Below are positions 19,890-24,924 of a stretch of DNA of 24,924 nucleotides, piece after piece (position 1 is the first letter of the stretch; every line of letters begins with the position of its first letter). Position numbers and translations under genes: made by a program. The notes under the pieces are model-generated. The model worked only from the letters and a program-made list of their open reading frames with translations. It did no database searches and had not been told where the DNA came from. Source of the stretch: Nemertoderma westbladi. Taxonomy: Eukaryota > Xenacoelomorpha > Nemertodermatida > Nemertodermatidae. The stretch covers positions 1 through 24,924 of the forward strand of contig JAUCBJ010002272.1 of NCBI GenBank assembly GCA_032718475.1, read 5' to 3'.

Positions 19890-19897
19890 GTGATTCA

Positions 19898-20318
19898 GGT
19901 ACGCAGCAAAGTTCACCCGCGAGAGAGCTTCGCCCGCGTCCAATCTTCGCCCGGAGCAATCTTCGCCCCCTCAAAATTAGCGCAACTATCGCCCGGCGGA
20001 AACCTTCGCCCGCAGGCAATCTTCGCCCGCGAGCAACCTTCGCCCAAAAAACAATTATTGTTTTGGTTAGACAAAGCCGTCTCTGTAACCTGCTCCTTTC
20101 CCTCAATTAGTAACACCATCGTTTATTGTTTTGGTTAGAAAAAGCCGTCTCCTGTAACCTGCTCTTTTCCCTCAATTTGTTACTAAAATGGTTACTAACA
20201 CAAATCTTATTGGGCGAAGGTTGCTCGCGGGCGAAGATTGACTTGCGGGCGAAGGTTTCACCCGGCCGAAAGTTGTACGAGGGCGAAGATTGTACGCGGG
20301 CGAAGATTGCACCCAACC
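19898..20318. mobile_element. Foldback element C: dimeric core, arms of CTTCGCCCGCGAGCAAT-type units, 8-bp target duplication
   Basis: The left arm (about 19898-20046) is a tandem array of degenerate 17-bp units (CTTCGCCCGCGAGCAAC, CTTCGCCCGCAGGCAAT and others). The right arm (about 20212-20318) is its inverted copy, keeping unit order and variants (GGGCGAAGGTTGCTCGC nearest the core). The core is present as a full tandem dimer: 20054-20103 and 20122-20172 (TTATTGTTTTGGTTAGA ... CTGTAACCTGCTC). GTGATTCA occurs immediately outside both ends (19890-19897 and 20319-20326), an 8-bp target-site duplication that fixes the boundaries. Both ends begin with GGT. Non-coding, so mobility would need a transposase from elsewhere. 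Confidence 0.85.
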
Positions 20319-20326
20319 GTGATTCA

Positions 20327-20807
20327 TGGTGGTTAAAAAAATAATTTTAATTTTCCAAACTGTATATCTTTCGAATTGATAAGGTAGGGTTACACATGAG
20401 CTTGTCCATGGCAAAGTACTGTATGACATTGTGGGGCGAGCCACGAAGTGAGTGAGCCTTAGCGTAGTGGTACCATTAATCAACCTGTCGTTCTGTTGAT
20501 CTGTCGCTATTTTTTGCAGTGCTCAATTTTAAACGTTAATACTGTAACTCGGCCACTTCGATGAAATCTATCCAAACTTGGTACACATGTTGTTTGGCAA
20601 AAGTTTAGAAATTTTCCAAGTTGAATTTCCGTGTGGCCTTCGAGAATCTAAGATAATAGCAATTAATTACTTAATTATACGGTAAAAACAGCATTTTAAA
20701 CCTGCCTTTTAAAGGAAATTAATTATTTTACAGTATAAGATTTATATAATTATACTTAAAAATTATACAGATGTAATCCACATACCCCCTTCCATTATAG
20801 TTTTTAA
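20327..20807. other. Gene-free spacer with a dispersed-repeat fragment
   Basis: No gene. The stretch 20541-20590 (ACTCGGCCACTTCGATGAAA ... CCAAACTTGGTACACATG) shares CAAACTTGGTA with 24424-24434 and looks like part of a common intergenic repeat. Confidence 0.5.
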
Positions 20808-20846
20808 CTAGCAAACCAGGCGCGCTTCGCGCGCCAGGCTTGCTAG
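20808..20846. repeat. GC-rich 39-bp hairpin
   Basis: CTAGCAAACCAGGCGCGC, a TTC loop, then GCGCGCCAGGCTTGCTAG: 16 of 18 positions pair. It is an isolated GC-rich palindrome in AT-rich DNA. It is too stable to be chance, but there is no T-run marking it as a terminator. Confidence 0.9.
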
Positions 20847-21229
20847 TCTACAGTAGTATCTATTATACTATAGGTACTACTGTGGATGCTCTCAAATTTA
20901 GTTTATAAAAATTTTTCATTTTATCAAATAAACCTTACACGCCTTGATAGTGTAGTATAAATGTAGTACACAATACAATATAATAAAAAATAGTACAGTA
21001 TAATTCTATCAATATAAAGGGCGGTGTTGACTCCCCCCAACTTGTTGTTTTATGTCTTACAGCCTTGGAGTTTTATAGGCAATGTACTGGTAACATTCGT
21101 AACGTCCCGGCAGGTGAAATGCCAGGTATTCCAGTTGTAGTACTATAATTTACTGTACTGTCAGTATTGCCTTAGTTCCTTATTTCCGTTCTAATGTAGG
21201 CCTAATCCGCCTTAGTCTATTACATTGCA
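20847..21229. other. Gene-free AT-rich spacer
   Basis: No supported feature apart from TA-rich simple sequence. Confidence 0.55.
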
Positions 21230-22800
21230 ATGGTGCCGGGAACTGGAAAACAAAAGGGGTTGGCTGTTTTGAAGGAAATAATTTACTCCGTTTACATTTA
21301 CATCAATTATGGAGAATACCATTATTATTATTATTATTACCCAAATATGTATATATATCCCATCATAGTAGACATGTACCGAACAACAAGAGTCCCACAA
21401 GAAATGAAAACAAATAAGTTGGTGCCAGTTCCCAAGAAGGGCAACCTAACACTCTATGGTTCTTTTCGGGGAATCTCATTGATCTCAATTGCTGCAAAGC
21501 TATACAATAGAATTCTATTAAATCGCATCAGAGATCCCATTGAGAGACTGCTCCGTGGAAATCAGAATGGGTTCCGTAAAGGTCGTGGGACCATGGAGCC
21601 CATTTTGGCACTTAGAAGGATAATTGAAGAGTTATCAAAAAAGAAAGACAGGCATCTGGCTGTTATCTTTGTTGACTTCTTCAAGGCCTTTCATTCAGTC
21701 TCTCGCTTACGTATGTTCAGCATACTTTCATTATATGGGATTCCTGATGAAATTATTGCAGCAATCAGATCAGTATACGATGGTTCGATAACATTTGTGT
21801 CTACTGTTGACGGTGACACAGAACCATTTGAAGTGTTATGGGGCGTCCTCCAGGGAGACACACTTGCACCATTCTTGTTCATAATTGTTGTTGACTATGT
21901 TCTACGCATGTCCTTAGATCATCATAATGATGATGGGGTGATGATAACTCCACCTACTGGCTCCAGAAGTCGAGGAAATCCTGCCAAGTACCTAACTGAT
22001 CTAGACTTTGCTGATGACTTAGGAGTACTCTCAGAATCACTAGAGGGAGCCCAACGGCTCCTCAGCTCATTAGAACATGCTGCTTCTAGTGTTGGTCTTT
22101 TTATTAACTCCAGAAAGACCAAAATTTTGACAGCTAACTTTGAAAGTCCTCAGAAAGTCTCTGATCGGATGAGCATAAGCTCAAAAGATGGGATGACTTG
22201 ATCTGAAGATGGGAGCATGTGGATGACTTCTGTTACCTGGGATCATGGATCCGGAAGTCAGGTGAGGACCTTCGAATACGTAAGGGAAAGGCATGGGCAG
22301 CCTTGAATAGGCTTTCCAGGATTTGGAAGTCACCGAGAATTAATCGGAAACTTAAGGTCCGGTTATTTAGAGCAGCAGTAGTTCCAGTACTCCTCTATGG
22401 GAGTCCATGCTGGGCTCTAACTGCTGAGGACACCAAATCTCTGGATGGCACATTCACAAGAATGTTACGCCGGGTTCATTGTGTCAAGTTCAATGCACAC
22501 ATCTCCAACCAGACACTATATAACATTGGAGGTGTCTCATTGGTTCCCCCAAGCTTGACACTAGAACAAAATCGCCTCCGCTTTGCAGGACATTGCTTTC
22601 GCCGTGAGGACCAGCCAGTGCATAATCTTGTACTTTGGCAGCCTCATGGTGTGAATAAACATGGTGGACAGCCCATGACTTTCTTGAGACGCATCTTAAA
22701 GGACACTGGCCTTGAAGATGCGGATGATCTAGCAAATGTCATGGGTGATAGGGAGTTATGGCGGTGCAATTTTGTCGATAAGCCGGCACAGCATTCTTAA
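21230..22800 (+). pseudogene. 5'-truncated non-LTR retrotransposon reverse transcriptase, one frameshift
   Basis: Encodes the RT and C-terminal part of a LINE polyprotein, which would copy its RNA into the genome by target-primed reverse transcription. Visible RT blocks: SFRGISLISIAAKLYNRILL, NQNGFRKGRGTMEPIL, AVIFVDFFKAFHSV (first catalytic Asp in VDF), GVLQGDTLAPFLF, the catalytic LDFADD, and DDFCYLGSWI. A C-terminal region follows (LYGSPCWALTAEDTKSLDG, LRFAGHCFRREDQP, DTGLEDADDL). No endonuclease domain precedes it; the 5' end is blurred by an ATT microsatellite at about 21320-21340. The frame breaks at a TGA at 22199 and resumes near 22219 (VDDFCYLGSW), ending at 22800. KAFH replaces the usual KAFD. 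The style is RTE-like, but I cannot assign the clade firmly. It is much less decayed than the minus-strand relative at 14537-15460. Confidence 0.88.
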
Positions 22801-23400
22801 AAATGCAGCTGCAATGCAGCATGCCGATCCTAGTAGTATGTATTTATTTGCCAAATATGCTTCGTTTCCTTTTCGTTTCGTTATGCCATCCATGCCTACA
22901 ACTACCTCACAAATACTTCAACACTACTATACTAAAATCAGTATACAATAATCAGCCGGTATTAATATAGAAGATTATTATGTTCCGAGTTTCAAACTGT
23001 GTTCGACTCTCAGAAGCAAAGACACTAATCGAATTGCAATTAATACCGCCACTGCTATGTTAGGGGGAAGCCAGCTGATTTTATTCTAAGCACTACTGGG
23101 TCGTTCAAATGTTTAATTTGTAAATCTTCAGATTTCCTGACTGTAAGAAAATCGTGCCTGTTTGTTTGTCTGTCTGACTGTCTGTTTGTCACACGAAAGG
23201 CTCCGAAACTCTCCTGTCAATTGTGTTGTTTTTACTCTCCTGTAGTGTTTGGTCTGAATGGGTGTATAAAGCAATTTTCAGAAAAATACAGTCCTTAGTT
23301 TTTTTCAAAAAATAAAATAAACGAAAAGTGCCATAGAAGCAATGGTAAAATTACACCAATAACAGCTGGTGTTCATGATGAAAAATGGCTTATGTAATTA
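22801..23400. other. Gene-free flank
   Basis: No gene recognised. It contains a TTTGTCTGTCTG-rich word cluster at 23155-23200, part of a dispersed repeat type also seen at 24341-24440. Confidence 0.5.
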
Positions 23401-23404
23401 CTTT

Positions 23405-23552
23405 ACTGTTGTATGATAATAATAATGAATGGAGAGGGACCCAACTACACGACGTTTGTTTGTTCTTATAGCTGGCTTTTTATTAACTGTATTCAAGCAA
23501 AGACACCAGTAGTTGGGTCCCTCTCCATTCATTATTATTATCCTACAACAGT
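23405..23552. repeat. 148-bp near-perfect hairpin (44-bp arms, 60-bp loop)
   Basis: The arms 23405-23448 and 23509-23552 are reverse complements at 43 of 44 positions, from ACTGTTGTATGATAATAATA inward to GGAGAGGGACCCAACTAC. The near identity and small size fit a miniature inverted-repeat element; an RNA hairpin precursor is the alternative. No reading frame lies in the loop. No clear target duplication seen. Confidence 0.93.
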
Positions 23553-23557
23553 ATAGT

Positions 23558-24924
23558 ACTACAGTTGAAAGCCTACATTATCACTAAAATCCATTCTCCT
23601 AAAATTAGTAATACTGTAATTCTCATTCGCCCATACCTTTGCTGATAAGGCTATCAGCTGTATGAAATATTTAACACACACTAATGCTACCCTATGAAGA
23701 ATTTCAAGTTTGTAAGGGGTGGAGTTTAGGCAGAAGGGCCTAAGCAAACAGTATGGGTGTACTAAGTACAATAATCTTGGCAACCTCATTGATTTATTTT
23801 TCGTTTATTTCATTTTTTGCAAAAACTAATTACTGTATTTTTCTGAAAATTACTTCATACAGAGCCCAGGACCACGCTGAATACTACGGTACTTTCCCCA
23901 TATCGCGAGAGCCAGTAGTTTAGGAGGAGATAGAGGAACAAACAATCAGTATAACATCAGTATATACAGAAAAGCAGTATAGATTCAGAATTACCCATCC
24001 AAAGGCACAATTTAATAGTTGGAAATTTTTGCTACTTATACTTTTCGTTCTGGGGCACCAGAAAGGCACTAAAAATGATGTTTCGTTTGTATTTCCACAT
24101 TTCTTAAAAGCAGTTTTCATCGTGATCAGCGACCGCGTAAACCGTATACCTTCTGAATTATTAACCTTCCTGCATTGTTCGTTTCAATACACATCTACAG
24201 TGCTTGGGGTACTATAATACCCCACACTAATTTACCATAATTTCAATAACAAATGTATGATAAGTCTAGGTAATTACCTTGTGTGAACCATGTTTAGTTA
24301 TCAGCTAGTGTTTTTATGCCATTCCATGAGTGCCAAGTAGTGTATGTCTGTCTGTTTGTCAGTTCGAGTGTCTGTCAAATATTTAAATGTCAATTTATCC
24401 ATAATGGCTTGCCGAAATCGCACCAAACTTGGTAAACTCGTTGTATTGTATAGTAGATAGACCATCTGTAAGTTTTGTCACGTGCCATGAAGGTATAATC
24501 ATTTAGTCTGGTGTCAGGCAAATTTAGGTTTTCAAAAAAACTGCATCATTTATCTAAAACAGTGTGTTATATATATATCTATATAGACAATAAGACAATA
24601 GTAGTATTCAGATAATATATAGGCAAATACCGATACATGCAACTTACAGTACATAGAGAAACATGAAATATAATAAAACTGGAGTTGTAGTAAGGAATGT
24701 AGGGTGACCTGGGCCCGTACATTCAAAGCAATCACAAATATAATAAAACATGGGATAATACAATATATTAAGTATTATATACAGTAAAATATAGGCCCCA
24801 AGAATGTATTACCCTACATAATAGTCCAATATACAATATACATACCGGTAATAAATGTAGTGTAGGTACAGATAGAAAGATTATATTTGCAGAATAACAA
24901 TCTGACAATAGATATATTGTAGGC
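23558..24924. other. Gene-free AT-rich right end
   Basis: No coding region with recognisable similarity. The only notable segment is 24341-24440, a TGTCTGTCTGTTTGTC cluster followed by CGAAATCGCACCAAACTTGG, typical of an old dispersed repeat. Confidence 0.5.

Noticed and set aside
19813-20344. Arg/Pro-rich frames over foldback element C
   Set aside because: They arise from the repeated CTTCGCCCGCGAGCAAT words and differ in each frame; no domain is recognisable.
21230-21360. Start of the reverse transcriptase frame as a true N-terminus
   Set aside because: The first 40 or so codons run through an ATT microsatellite and do not resemble a LINE N-terminus; the copy is truncated.
23559-24735. 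Short frames of 60-76 codons near the right end
   Set aside because: Low-complexity AT-rich translations without motifs, conserved context or plausible splice sites.

Overview
The window looks like nuclear DNA from a multicellular animal, probably a marine invertebrate. The species cannot be fixed from sequence alone. It carries one complete conserved gene, a non-erythroid alpha-spectrin on the minus strand, with a canonical GT-AG intron, set in AT-rich DNA full of repeats and transposon remains (many TAGGCCTA and ACCGGTA words, microsatellites, homopolymer tracts).

Layout. 1-1589: 3' flank of the spectrin gene, with long G/C homopolymers, a small foldback element and a SINE-like tail. 1590-13473: the alpha-spectrin gene (minus strand). 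All 2412 codons lie in only two coding exons (13473-9222 and 4576-1590), joined by a 4645-bp intron. That intron holds a 23-bp minisatellite (nine copies), a tRNA-like A-box/B-box segment and a roughly 3-kb minisatellite of 19-bp units that changes orientation twice. 13474-15660: upstream flank, with a LINE-type 3' tail and a decayed minus-strand copy of a non-LTR retrotransposon. 15694-16085: a second foldback element. 16169-19301: a Merlin/IS1016-type DNA transposon with 16-bp perfect terminal inverted repeats, a frame-broken transposase, a motif repeated through its left part, and three tandem histone-mRNA-type 3' stem-loops just after the transposase stop. 19898-20318: a third foldback element, flanked by an 8-bp direct repeat. 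21230-22800: a plus-strand, 5'-truncated, frame-broken reverse transcriptase of the same family as the minus-strand remnant. 22801-24924: no gene seen, but a 148-bp near-perfect hairpin is present.

The two most unusual observations are: (1) three perfect matches to the histone 3' stem-loop consensus 38-151 nt after a transposase stop codon, suggesting the transposon mRNA may use replication-dependent, SLBP-type 3' ends; and (2) a family of three small foldback elements sharing one 50-bp core, but each with a different short tandem word forming its inverted arms. The second resembles, as I recall them, the modular TU elements of sea urchins, except that here the core is conserved and the arms vary. 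The spectrin gene itself is ordinary in protein sequence but striking for its near-total lack of coding introns.
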